Part shown: positions 1 to 8,700 of the stretch, piece by piece | How positions within the stretch are numbered: position 1 is the stretch's first letter | Layout: every line of letters starts with the position of its first letter | From: Leadbetterella sp964489955 | Lineage (GTDB): Bacteria > Bacteroidota > Bacteroidia > Cytophagales > Spirosomataceae | DNA: 64,000 nt | Reading direction: 5' to 3' | Assembly: GCA_964489955.1 (NCBI GenBank) | Contig: CAZBAV010000016.1 | Location: forward strand, 1 to 64,000 | Made by a program: the position numbers and the translations under genes | Notes under the pieces: generated by a model | Told to the model about the DNA's origin: nothing | Database searches by the model: none | Seen by the model: the letters and a program-made list of their open reading frames with translations, nothing else

Positions 1-341
1 TGACTATTCAGGAGTTAGGAACTATTGCACAGAGTGGACTCCCGGTAAAATTGATTATTTTGAATAATAATTTCTTGGGAATGGTACGCCAGTGGCAGCA
101 GTTATTCTTTGATAAGAGGTACTCTTTTGTAGAACTTCAAAACCCTGACTTTATTACCATCTCTAAAGGGTTCGGGTTGGAAGCAGCTCAGGTTTCTGAA
201 CGAGAAAACCTAAGCGAAGCACTAGATGTTATGTTGGCATCGAGCAAGGGATACGTACTGGAAGTGGTAGTAGAAAAAGAAGAAAACGTATTCCCGATGG
301 TGCCTGCAGGTACAAGTGTATCACAGATTCGCTTAAAATAA
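1..341 (+). CDS. ilvB: Acetolactate synthase large subunit, C-terminal end (partial)
   Basis: This is the 3' end of a gene that begins before the window; the frame is open from base 3. The residues fit the C-terminal ThDP-binding part of acetohydroxyacid synthase: ILNNNFLGMVRQWQQLF is the typical motif after the ThDP diphosphate-binding site, followed by the usual end VFPMVPAGTS. The enzyme makes acetolactate from pyruvate (or acetohydroxybutyrate) in the valine/leucine/isoleucine pathway. Its small subunit follows 10 bp downstream and ilvC follows that, so it belongs to an ilv operon. The TTG at 51 is internal and is not the start. Confidence 0.95.
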   Translation, partial: TIQELGTIAQSGLPVKLIILNNNFLGMVRQWQQLFFDKRYSFVELQNPDFITISKGFGLEAAQVSERENLSEALDVMLASSKGYVLEVVVEKEENVFPMVPAGTSVSQIRLK

Positions 342-351
342 TTTAAAAACA

Positions 352-888
352 ATGACACAATACACCATATGTGTTTACGGCGAAAATGCCATTGGTTTAC
401 TAAATAAAATAACCATAATTTTTACCCGTAGACGAATAAATATAGAATCACTTACCGTTTCTGAAACTGTAAGAAAAGGGGTTTCACGTTTCACTATTGG
501 CATCACGCACGAAAAACGTGAAGAAGTAGAAAAACTAGTACGACAAATCCGCAAAGTAATAGAGGTTTTGGCCGTTTTTGGATATTTAAACGAAGATATT
601 GTTCATAACGAAATAGCTCTTTTCAAAATCCCTACGCCTATAGATGCTAAGCCTATAGATATTGACACCATAAACAAGGTGTACAAGGCTTGGGTAGTGT
701 ATTGGGAGTTAGACTATGTAGTAATAGAAAAAACAGGGACTGAAGAAGAAATTTTTGAATTCTTCAGATATCTAAAACCGCATGGAATCACAGAATTTGT
801 TCGCTCTGGCCGAGTGGCAGTTGGCAAAACCCCTCAGGGCTTAGTGGAGTACATTCCGGAAGAAATGGAGTGGGAGTATTCAATATAA
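352..888 (+). CDS. ilvN: Acetolactate synthase small (regulatory) subunit
   Basis: A 178-residue protein with an N-terminal ACT domain (residues about 3-75, beginning TICVYGENAIGLLNKI, with NIESLTVSET) and a C-terminal regulatory domain. It is the usual length for IlvN/IlvH. The small subunit activates the catalytic subunit and gives feedback inhibition by valine. It starts 10 bp after ilvB, so the two are almost certainly co-transcribed and made as partners. The ATG at 352 is the natural start because it precedes the first ACT beta strand directly. A structured 92-bp spacer separates it from ilvC. Confidence 0.95.
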   Translation: MTQYTICVYGENAIGLLNKITIIFTRRRINIESLTVSETVRKGVSRFTIGITHEKREEVEKLVRQIRKVIEVLAVFGYLNEDIVHNEIALFKIPTPIDAKPIDIDTINKVYKAWVVYWELDYVVIEKTGTEEEIFEFFRYLKPHGITEFVRSGRVAVGKTPQGLVEYIPEEMEWEYSI

Positions 889-892
889 AAAT

Positions 893-938
893 AAAGCCCG
901 CAGGGGTTCAACAAAAATAGCTACGGGCTTCCGCCCGT
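893..938 (+). repeat. Palindromic element with two mutually exclusive stems in the ilvN-ilvC spacer
   Basis: AAGCCCG (894-900) can pair with CGGGCTT (924-930). Alternatively ACGGGC (923-928) can pair with GCCCGT (933-938) around a TTCC loop. The two stems share bases, so only one can form at a time. No U-run follows. It may be a dispersed REP-like intergenic palindrome or a regulatory mRNA structure; the sequence alone does not decide. Confidence 0.5.
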
Positions 939-980
939 AATGGTAAATAAAGAATAAAACAAAAATTAAAATTATAAAAA

Positions 981-2024
981 ATGGCAAAGTTAAATTTTGG
1001 TGGAGTTGAAGAAGAAGTAGTAACCCGTGAAGAATTCCCATTAGAAAAAGCGAGAGAAGTATTGGCTAACGACACCATTGCCGTGATTGGATACGGTGTG
1101 CAAGGTCCTGGTCAAGCGTTAAATATGAGAGATAATGGCTTAAACGTTATAGTAGGACAAAGAAAAGGTAAAACCTACGACAAAGCTGTAGCTGACGGGT
1201 GGGTACCTGGCGAAACACTTTTCGAAATTGAAGAGGCTCTTTCAAAAGGCACAATCATTTGTTATTTACTTTCTGATGCGGCTCAAATTGAACTTTGGCC
1301 AACGGTTAAGTCATATCTTACAGCAGGAAAATCACTTTATTTCTCTCATGGATTTGGTATCACTTATAAAGAAAAAACAGGTATCGTTCCTCCAGCAGAT
1401 GTGGATGTATTCTTAGCTGCTCCTAAAGGTTCTGGAACTTCATTAAGAAGACTTTTTGTAGAAGGAAAAGGCTTAAATTCTTCTTTTGCTATCTACCAAG
1501 ATGCTACCGGAAAAGCTCGTGAAAAATGTATCGCTATGGCTATCGGAGTAGGTTCAGGATACTTGTTTGAAACTGATTTCTACAAAGAAGTTACTTCTGA
1601 CCTTACAGGCGAAAGAGGTACGCTTATGGGAGCTATTCAGGGTATTTTTGCCGCTCAGTACGAAGTATTAAGAGCAAACGGTCACTCTCCATCTGAGGCA
1701 TTTAATGAAACTGTAGAAGAACTTACGCAGTCGTTAATGCCATTAGTAGCTGAAAACGGAATGGACTGGATGTACGCCAACTGTTCTACTACAGCCCAAA
1801 GAGGAGCTCTAGACTGGTGGAAGCCTTTCCGTGATGCTACTAAACCTGTTTTTGAGCAACTTTACAATAGTGTTAAAACGCAAAATGAAGCTGAAATCTC
1901 TATCACCCGTAACTCTAAACCAGATTACCGTGAGAAACTAGAGGTAGAACTTGCTGAGCTTCGTGACTCAGAAATGTGGAGAGCCGGTAAAACTGTTAGA
2001 AGCTTAAGACCTGAGAATAGCTAA
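981..2024 (+). CDS. ilvC: Ketol-acid reductoisomerase
   Basis: 347 residues, the length of a class I (short) KARI. The Rossmann NAD(P)-binding motif is visible near residues 37-45 (GYGVQGPGQ), followed by the cofactor-specificity loop GQRKGK. The C-terminal knotted helical domain carries the metal-binding acidic residues (for example SDLTGERGTLMGA). It converts acetolactate or acetohydroxybutyrate to the dihydroxy acid with NADPH and Mg2+. It is the last gene of the ilv operon: a clear intrinsic terminator follows about 35 bp after the stop. Confidence 0.97.
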   Translation: MAKLNFGGVEEEVVTREEFPLEKAREVLANDTIAVIGYGVQGPGQALNMRDNGLNVIVGQRKGKTYDKAVADGWVPGETLFEIEEALSKGTIICYLLSDAAQIELWPTVKSYLTAGKSLYFSHGFGITYKEKTGIVPPADVDVFLAAPKGSGTSLRRLFVEGKGLNSSFAIYQDATGKAREKCIAMAIGVGSGYLFETDFYKEVTSDLTGERGTLMGAIQGIFAAQYEVLRANGHSPSEAFNETVEELTQSLMPLVAENGMDWMYANCSTTAQRGALDWWKPFRDATKPVFEQLYNSVKTQNEAEISITRNSKPDYREKLEVELAELRDSEMWRAGKTVRSLRPENS

Positions 2025-2059
2025 GATTAGCTGTCAGCCTGAGCTTGTATATATAAGAA

Positions 2060-2086
2060 AATCCCCGAGCGATTGGGGATTTTTTG
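2060..2086 (+). terminator. Intrinsic terminator of the ilv operon
   Basis: AATCCCC (2060-2066) pairs with GGGGATT (2075-2081) across an 8-nt loop, and a T-run (TTTTTTG) follows at once. It lies downstream of ilvC on the plus strand. Confidence 0.85.
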
Positions 2087-2158
2087 TTTATTAGTGGAAA
2101 GATGTAGATAATGATCTTTAAAAATACCTTTACTAAAAAATTAAACTAAGAAGTTATT

Positions 2159-2749
2159 ATGGACAAGATATGTTTAGAATACGAAAGGAGAATTGGGACT
2201 GAAGTACTCTGGGTATCTGAGTTAACAAAAAATGGGTCAGACGTATTGGGTCATCTGAATAAAAACAATCCCAGTATGAATTATTTAAATGAAATAGCTA
2301 TTCAAACTATATCAAAAATGCAGATTACCTATGTAGTTAATATTTTTGAATCGTTCGTTCAAGGTTTTATCTGTCAAAAAGATAATCTAGACAAATATCA
2401 AACATCAGAAAATAAATTCTGGGACACACATTTAAAAGAAACTCAAAGCGAATGGGATAATTACTGTAATAATAGCGAAGAAGAGCTTTCTTCTTCTAAA
2501 TCATTTATGAATGTTCGATACTCGTTATTCGTTCTTGAGAAAAAGTACGGTTTGCAAACAAACAATTTACCTAAAACCCTACTTGAACTAGGTAGTGTCA
2601 GGAATTGTATTGTACATCACAATAGTGATTTATCTAAACTCGACAAAGGAGGTAAATCAATGTTTAGAAAAACTATCTATCATACTTTAAAGTTATTAGG
2701 AATAAGAGAAACCGAAAATCAATTAATTTTTCTTGATAAAAACAATTAA
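2159..2749 (+). CDS. HEPN-domain-like protein, function unknown
   Basis: 196 residues, soluble, AT-rich and without a signal peptide. The clearest feature is RNCIVHHN: R148 and H153 form an R-x4-H motif as in HEPN RNases and HEPN-fold proteins. It sits in a helical C-terminal half ahead of a lysine-rich end. The earlier helix YVVNIFESFVQGFI resembles the first helix of MAE_28990/MAE_18760-type HEPN proteins. Such proteins occur as toxins, defence RNases or accessory domains. No MNT nucleotidyltransferase or other antitoxin is seen beside it. It stands alone after the ilv terminator, with its own 70-bp upstream region. The family assignment comes from motif recognition only. Confidence 0.55.
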   Translation: MDKICLEYERRIGTEVLWVSELTKNGSDVLGHLNKNNPSMNYLNEIAIQTISKMQITYVVNIFESFVQGFICQKDNLDKYQTSENKFWDTHLKETQSEWDNYCNNSEEELSSSKSFMNVRYSLFVLEKKYGLQTNNLPKTLLELGSVRNCIVHHNSDLSKLDKGGKSMFRKTIYHTLKLLGIRETENQLIFLDKNN

Positions 2750-3633
2750 ATAAATACTACCGTAAAAGAGTTACAAAATTTTATTCGAAACTGCTCTAAA
2801 TAATTTTATATTCATGTTCTAATATACCTCCGAACTAATGACGACACTCGGTCTAGGATAGGCAAATTCAAGGCGTTTATTAAAGACCATATTTGAATAT
2901 TCGAGAGAGACCAAGAAGATGCCCATTCTCCCATCGGGAGTATCGCTTTGTAACAAACATGAGCGAAAGAGAGGTTAGCGTGCCGTAGGTACGCCACATA
3001 ATACATCATTAAAAAGCGTAGCTCCTACGGAGCATAATAAGCAAGAATATACGGTTTTTAACAAAGCTCTAGTACCTCCGGCACAATCAAACATCCGATA
3101 CACCTTAAAGTCCGTCATTTACAAAAAATCAAAAGTCATGTCTACATTTCTTTCAAATAATTCTTACTCACAAAAAAAAAGTAACATGAAATAGTTCAGA
3201 TTCTATTCCACCTGAGTATCAAATATATTACTAAAACCTACTCCCAAAAGCAAGTGCCCCCTAGTATAAACCAGCTTTGTGAAAAATAAAACCTACCCGA
3301 ATACACTTTGTCACAGAACGGTTATCAAAAGCTCCAGTACATACTACTTTTTAAAAGCGTTAATTTGTAAACCCCTATTAGGGCTTCTTCCCTCAGTCTT
3401 ATGTTAGTGCTATTCGTTAAAAAAACCAACTTTTTAACCCTCAGCCTCAAAGACCGTCCTTAGTCAGACAGAGATATAATCTACCCTCACCTAAACTGCA
3501 CTAAATCTGAATTTTACCCCGGATTATTCTTCGAAAATTGTAAAATTTTCGGAATAAAAAAGACCAGATAAAACACTTAGAAAACATATCCCTTTGCTTT
3601 TTTTGAATTAAAAATTTTGAAAAACAAGGTAAA
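2750..3633. other. Long non-coding stretch
   Basis: About 880 bp, mostly AT-rich, without a credible gene. A 65-codon open frame on the minus strand (2812-3009) has no recognisable features and overlaps the palindromic repeats, so it is not called. No tRNA-like fold or terminator with a long U-run was seen. The only structure noted is the cluster of short palindromes near 2978-3084 and CCCTATTAGGG near 3375. Confidence 0.5.
2978..3084. repeat. Cluster of three related small palindromes
   Basis: GCGTGCCGTAGGTACGC (2978-2994), CGTAGCTCCTACGGAGC (3017-3033) and GTACCTCCGGCAC (3072-3084) share a core built on G(T/C)(A/T)CC(T)(A/C)CGG. The first two follow a similar GCG(T) context and are each followed by a CATAATA-like run. 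They look like degenerate copies of a REP-like dispersed palindrome. No coding function is implied. Confidence 0.4.
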
Positions 3634-3650
3634 TGTGTGATATTTACACA
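3634..3650. promoter_or_regulatory. Candidate AraR operator upstream of the ECF sigma gene
   Basis: TGTGTGATATTTACACA is a near-perfect palindrome (TGTGT-N7-ACACA) of the same form as four other sites in the window. It lies 75 bp before the sigma start codon. A TTTG at 3616-3619 lies 18 nt before a -7-like TGATATTT (3638-3645), so the site would cover the promoter core. This suggests AraR controls the sigma/anti-sigma/SusCD cassette. Confidence 0.6.
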
Positions 3651-3724
3651 ATATCAGAAATTTTCTATTTTTTCTAAAATTAGTTCAACGCCGTAAGTCA
3701 CTTTTCTATTGGGTTAACAAGATT

Positions 3725-4303
3725 ATGAATGTTTATTCTGGATATACAGACAAAGTACTTGCCGATTTAATCGGCAAAGGTGATGCCGATGCCTTTTCTG
3801 AAATCTACAATAGATATAGGGGCGTTCTGTATTTACACGCCCTTAGAATGCTTAAAAATGAAGACGAGGCTAAAGATATAGTCCAGGATTTATTTACTGT
3901 ATTATGGGTCAAACGAAACGACATAGAAGTAACAGGAACAATCTCAGGCTACCTTTATTCTGCCGTTAAGAATCGTATTCTAGATCATATAGCTAGGAAC
4001 CAGACTCGTAAAAAGTATATCAGTTCGTTAGCTGGTTTTATAAGTGAGGGAGAATTTGTAACCGATAATCAAATTCGTGAGAAAGAATTAACCACACTGA
4101 TTGAGAAAGAAGTAGAACTACTACCCGAAAAAATGAAGCAAATATTTAAGCTTAGTCGCTTAAATAACCTCTCACATAAAGACATTGCACTTGAACTTAA
4201 ACTTTCTGATAAAACTGTTAAAAAACAAGTTAGTAATGCACTTATTATCCTCAAAAAAAAGTTAGATGTAGCCTTCCTCCTACTCTTAATTTTAATTTTC
4301 TGA
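3725..4303 (+). CDS. RNA polymerase ECF sigma factor (FecI-like, Bacteroidetes type)
   Basis: 192 residues. Region 2 is at about residues 22-70 (YNRYRGVLYLHALRML, then DEAKDIVQDLF and W) and region 4 at about 122-175 (LPEKMKQIFKLSRL, then LSHKDIALELKLSDKTVKKQV). The protein ends in a hydrophobic tail (AFLLLLILIF), often seen in Bacteroidetes sigma-70 family members. The FecR anti-sigma follows 145 bp downstream, then an STN-bearing SusC. The trio fits trans-envelope signalling in which substrate binding at the outer membrane frees the sigma factor to express susC/susD. An AraR-like operator precedes it, suggesting two-tier control. Confidence 0.93.
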   Translation: MNVYSGYTDKVLADLIGKGDADAFSEIYNRYRGVLYLHALRMLKNEDEAKDIVQDLFTVLWVKRNDIEVTGTISGYLYSAVKNRILDHIARNQTRKKYISSLAGFISEGEFVTDNQIREKELTTLIEKEVELLPEKMKQIFKLSRLNNLSHKDIALELKLSDKTVKKQVSNALIILKKKLDVAFLLLLILIF

Positions 4304-4448
4304 TATTAAGGTATTTAAAACTAAACAGATCGTGTATTTAAGGGCGTTAATATTCCTGCTTTCTTACTTTTTGTAATTAATCAAATATTTTTTATTACTT
4401 ATCTACTACCACCCTACCCTCAAACCGTCTTAATAAAAAGATTAGTTT

Positions 4449-5570
4449 ATGCATAGCAACAAAGCGAGAGAATTACTGAAAAAACATGTAGAAGGTACTC
4501 TCACTGAGGATGAAAAGGCTATGCTTGAAAGCTGGTATCTATATGAAGCACGTACAGGTAAGCTCCCAGCAGACATGGAAAACATTGAGGAGTATCTAGA
4601 TCGTTCTTCTCGGCATCCTAGGAAATGGAATGCAATATGGTGGGTTGGTGTAGCTGCCAGTGTTCTACTGGTGTTAGCTTTTAGTTTAGACATATGGAGT
4701 CTTAATGAGCCTACCCAAATAGCGGAAGAGATAATTATCAATGACGCCCTTCCGGGAGATTTTAGGGCACAGTTAACCCTTGCAAATGGGAAAGATATTT
4801 TGCTCAGCACTATTGGTAAAGGGAAGATAGCCGAAGAAAGTGGAATATCCATTATAAAAACCAAAGAAGGAGAACTGACCTATGAGTCTGGGAAAGTGAA
4901 TAATAGAGACTCTAAGTTTGCCCTTAATACAGTAAGAACCCCAAAAGCAGGGCAGTTCCAAGTAGTACTTTCTGATGGTTCAGTGGCTTGGTTAAATGCA
5001 GAATCTTCTATACGCTTTCCGGCTGCTTTTTCGGCAGATGAACGGTTAATTGAGGTCACAGGCGAAGTTTATTTTGAGGTAAAAAAGACTTATAATGGTG
5101 GTAAAAGAATACCTTTTAGGGTGAAGACAGAAAGCCAGACTGTGGAGGTTTTGGGAACGAGCTTTAACATTAATAGTTATGCAGACGAAGGGGTCATAAA
5201 AACGACTCTTTTGGAGGGCAGTATAAAAGTTAATGCCAATGACAATAAAGACAAAAGTATTGTTTTACGCCCGGGACAACAGGCTCAGCTTTCCTCTAAA
5301 AAAGCTCTAAAAGTCAGTGAGGTAGATACGGGCCAAGTAATGGCATGGAAAGAAGGGTATTTCCGGTTTGATGGTGTAGGAATCAAAGAGCTTATGCAAC
5401 ACATTGCACGCTGGTATGATATGGAGGTTGAGTACCCCAAAGAGGTGCGGGAATACGAATTTGTTGGAGAAATATCCCGCAATACCAAGCTGTCTTCTGT
5501 CATGAAAATACTAGAGGCGGGAGAGATTAAATTAAAAGTAGATGGGAGAAAAATAATTTTAGCTGAATAA
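4449..5570 (+). CDS. FecR-family anti-sigma factor
   Basis: 373 residues. A cytoplasmic N-terminal part (about 1-60) is followed by one transmembrane helix (about 64-83, WWVGVAASVLLVLAFSLDIW). A periplasmic FecR domain (about 135-255) includes the typical VLSDGSVAWLNAESSIRFP and EVTGEVYFEV. A C-terminal DUF4974-like segment (about 300-370) has FDGVGIKELMQHIARWYDMEVEY. It should bind the upstream sigma factor in the cytoplasm and contact the STN domain of the downstream SusC in the periplasm. It lies between those two partners in the same direction. The ATG at 4449 is preferred because it directly precedes the conserved N-terminal helix. Confidence 0.93.
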   Translation: MHSNKARELLKKHVEGTLTEDEKAMLESWYLYEARTGKLPADMENIEEYLDRSSRHPRKWNAIWWVGVAASVLLVLAFSLDIWSLNEPTQIAEEIIINDALPGDFRAQLTLANGKDILLSTIGKGKIAEESGISIIKTKEGELTYESGKVNNRDSKFALNTVRTPKAGQFQVVLSDGSVAWLNAESSIRFPAAFSADERLIEVTGEVYFEVKKTYNGGKRIPFRVKTESQTVEVLGTSFNINSYADEGVIKTTLLEGSIKVNANDNKDKSIVLRPGQQAQLSSKKALKVSEVDTGQVMAWKEGYFRFDGVGIKELMQHIARWYDMEVEYPKEVREYEFVGEISRNTKLSSVMKILEAGEIKLKVDGRKIILAE

Positions 5571-5633
5571 AAACTTAAAAAAACTATTTAACCTATGCAT
5601 TAAACAAAACCTTACAGAAATTCAAAGAAGGGT

Positions 5634-5672
5634 TAAAAAAACAAAACCGTTTCAGGTCGCAACTGAAACGGT
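5634..5672 (-). terminator. Strong minus-strand intrinsic terminator between fecR and susC
   Basis: ACCGTTTCAG (5646-5655) and CTGAAACGGT (5663-5672) form a perfect 10-bp stem with a 7-nt loop. Read on the minus strand it is followed by TTTGTTTTTTT. On the plus strand no U-run follows, so it should not stop fecR-susC transcription. It fits the 3' end of an antisense RNA. Confidence 0.65.
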
Positions 5673-5760
5673 CGGAGTTTGGGTCAACCTGCATGTATGC
5701 ACATATAGTCGGCAAACGAAGATGGCACATACAAAACGAGTAAAACAAGTACTAACCAAA
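5634..5760 (-). ncRNA. Candidate antisense small RNA facing the susC leader
   Basis: On the minus strand a perfect -7 box TATTTTTG (5774-5767) has a TTTC (5797-5794) 19 nt upstream, close to the Bacteroidetes TTTG-N19-TAnnTTTG promoter. A strong intrinsic terminator lies at 5672-5634. The predicted RNA would be about 125 nt and fully antisense to the leader of susC, whose ATG is at 5774. Known Bacteroides PUL antisense RNAs (DonS type) occupy the same place. No minus-strand gene lies nearby to need this terminator. This is a prediction; no expression evidence is available. Confidence 0.4.
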
Positions 5761-5773
5761 ACCTTACAAAAAT

Positions 5774-8700
5774 ATGAAATTTTCTTTACGAAAGAAAGAA
5801 CAGTATCGGACTGCTTCTTCCAAAATTCTACATGTAATGAAACTTACTGCAACTTTTTTATTGGTAACCTGTATGCATGTTTCTGCTACAGTTTATTCCC
5901 AGAAGATAGAATTATCTGTTAGAAATGTGTCCATTACTACAGTTTTGAAAAACGTAGAAAAGCAGACAGAGTATAAGTTTTTTTATGACAACAAAGTATT
6001 AAACAATACTAAACTTATCTCTATCCAATTAAGAAATGGCTCAATTCATCAGTTGATGCAAAAAATCTTAGAAAACCAGCCACTTACTTATGAGGTCTTG
6101 GATAAAACGGTGGTAATTCGCAAAAAAAATGCAGACGAAAGTTCTAAAACAAGGGAAGTAAAGGTTGAGCCTACTGCCCTTTTAAGTCCTCCACACCCCT
6201 TCCGCATAGCAGGTACTGATAAACCAGCTAATTTGATTCTGGCAAATAAGAAACTTGAAATCATCTCTGCTGACATAAGAGTAAGAGGAAAGGTGACTGA
6301 CAACAAAAATGAAGAGCTTGCAGGAGTAACTGTATCGGTGAAAGGTACAACAAGAGGTGTAGCCACAGATGCCAACGGAAACTTTTCTATTGATGTCCCG
6401 GACAAAGAAGCTATTCTTATTTTCTCATTTGTCGGTCACAAAACCCAGGAAGTGGTTCTAGGTAATCGGGTAACTTTAGACGTGGTAATGTTGCCTACGG
6501 AAGCCAGTTTAGAGGAGGTAGTAGTAGTGGGTTACGGAACGCAATCTAAGAGAAACATCTCAGGAGCCGTTAGCGAAATCAAGTCAACTGATATCACTCG
6601 CTCTTCTACCACCACCACATCCGGAGCATTGGCAGGTAAGGTTCAAGGTATTTCTGTTCGGTCTAAGGACGCTAGACCAGGAAGAGGGGCTGTGATTGAA
6701 GTTAGAAACATGGGTAACCCTCTATTCGTTATTGATGGTATTCCATATGGAGGGAATCCCAGCCGAGACTGGGTACAAACTAATACAGTTTCCGGCCAAG
6801 ACGCATTTAATGCCTTAAACATAGAGGATATTGAGAATATCACTATCCTAAAAGATGCATCAGCAGCCATTTATGGATTAAGAGCTTCAAGCGGGGTTGT
6901 GCTGGTAACTACGAAAAAAGGAAGTAAAGACGAAAAGATTAAGCTTAATGTAAATGGATACATGGGCTGGCAAAACCTTACGCGTTTTCCTACTATGGCC
7001 AATGCTGCACAATATACACGTGCCATGGTAGAAACTGCTCAGAACGAAGGAAGAGACCCCAGAAGTGTATATACGCCGGAGGAACTAGCAAAATGGCAAG
7101 CAGGTGTGGATCCCGGTTACCAGGGTTATAACTATCAAGACATGGTAATCAGAAAAAACATTCCCCAAAAGAGCATAAATGCCAACATTACAGGAGGGTC
7201 GCAAAACTCCAGCTATTTCCTGTCTGTAGGGCATACAACTCAGGATGCAATGATTAAAGACTTTAACTATCAAAGAACCAATCTACAGGCAAATCTTGAA
7301 AGCAAAATCAACAAAAATTTCACTGTTGGTGCACAGCTTTCGGGTAGATATGAGTACAGTCAAGACGTAGGTTTACCTGGAGGAGATGGTTATTTTTCTT
7401 CTATACTAGCTATAATGAAAAACAGACCTACCGTGGGACCATATGCAAATGATAACCCAAGCTATCCAAACCACACGCATGATTTCCCTTACAACCCCGC
7501 GGTTTTCAGAAGAGATATTGCAGGCTACAAGGATAACTATACCAGAAGTGCAAACATTAACATGTATGCAGAGTACAGGTTACCGCTAGGATTTTCATTA
7601 AAAGGAAGAGTATCTTACAATTATACAAACAATAAGTTTGACGGATTCCAATATTCTTATGACGTTTTCACATACAGAAATGACGAGTATGTAAGAACAC
7701 ATGGAACAGACTCCAGATGGCGTTACCAAACAGATAGAGAGGTAGCATCTCGTTACGGCCAGGTCCAATTAGACTACAATAAGAGTATTGGCGAACATAC
7801 TGTTGCGGCAACGGTTGGATACGAGCTATCTGATTTTGATAGAAACTACTTGGAACTGGGATCTAACCCAACAAACAATTATATCCCTTTCCTTGCCCTT
7901 GCTCAATTAAATGGACTAGGAGATGGTTGGGATTATGAAGCAAGAGCCGGTTATATAGGTAGGGTTAACTACAACTATAAAGGTAAATACATGCTAGAAA
8001 TATTAGGTCGATACGATGCATCCTATTTGTATTACAAGGATATGAGATGGGGCTTCTTCCCTGGCGTTTCACTTGCGTGGAGAGTATCCGACGAAAAATT
8101 CTTCGATGGACTTAAAAATGTGGTAAGCGACTTCAAAATTAGATCATCTATTGGTCAAACAGGACGAGAAGAAGGAGTAGGTATGCACGGTTACCTTGCC
8201 GGTTATAACTGGGGTAGTGGAAATTCCATTCTTGATGGAAACTTCGTACAAGGGATATCCCCTAGAGGTTTGCCCGTTAGGAATCTTTCATGGGTAAAAA
8301 ATACTACCTACAACATAGGTGTAGATATGTCTTTCTTGGACAAGAAGTTGACATTTACAGCTGATGCTTTTAAAATCATCAGAACGGGAATACCTGCCGC
8401 AAGATATGACGTACTTCTACCAAATGAAATAGGCTACGGTTTGCCAAATGAAAACCTTAACAAAAATGGCTATTATGGATTAGAAGGAATCTTGACCTAC
8501 TCAAACAAAATAGGAGAATTAAACTATGTAGTGAGCGGAAACATGACCTTTTCGAGATTTAGAGCTCTAGAGAGCTACAAACCAAGATTTGGAAACTCAT
8601 GGAGTGAATATAGAAGCTCAGCTGAAGATCGCTGGGGTGGAATTTGGTGGGGTTACCAAGCTATTGGTCGCTTCCAGTCTGAGGAGGAAATCAGAAACTA

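Noticed and set aside
2812..3009. 65-codon open frame on the minus strand
   Set aside because: No recognisable domain, overlaps palindromic repeats, and lies in an otherwise non-coding stretch.
5722..5922. 66-codon frame overlapping the start of susC
   Set aside because: It overlaps the susC signal peptide in another frame and shows no features of its own.
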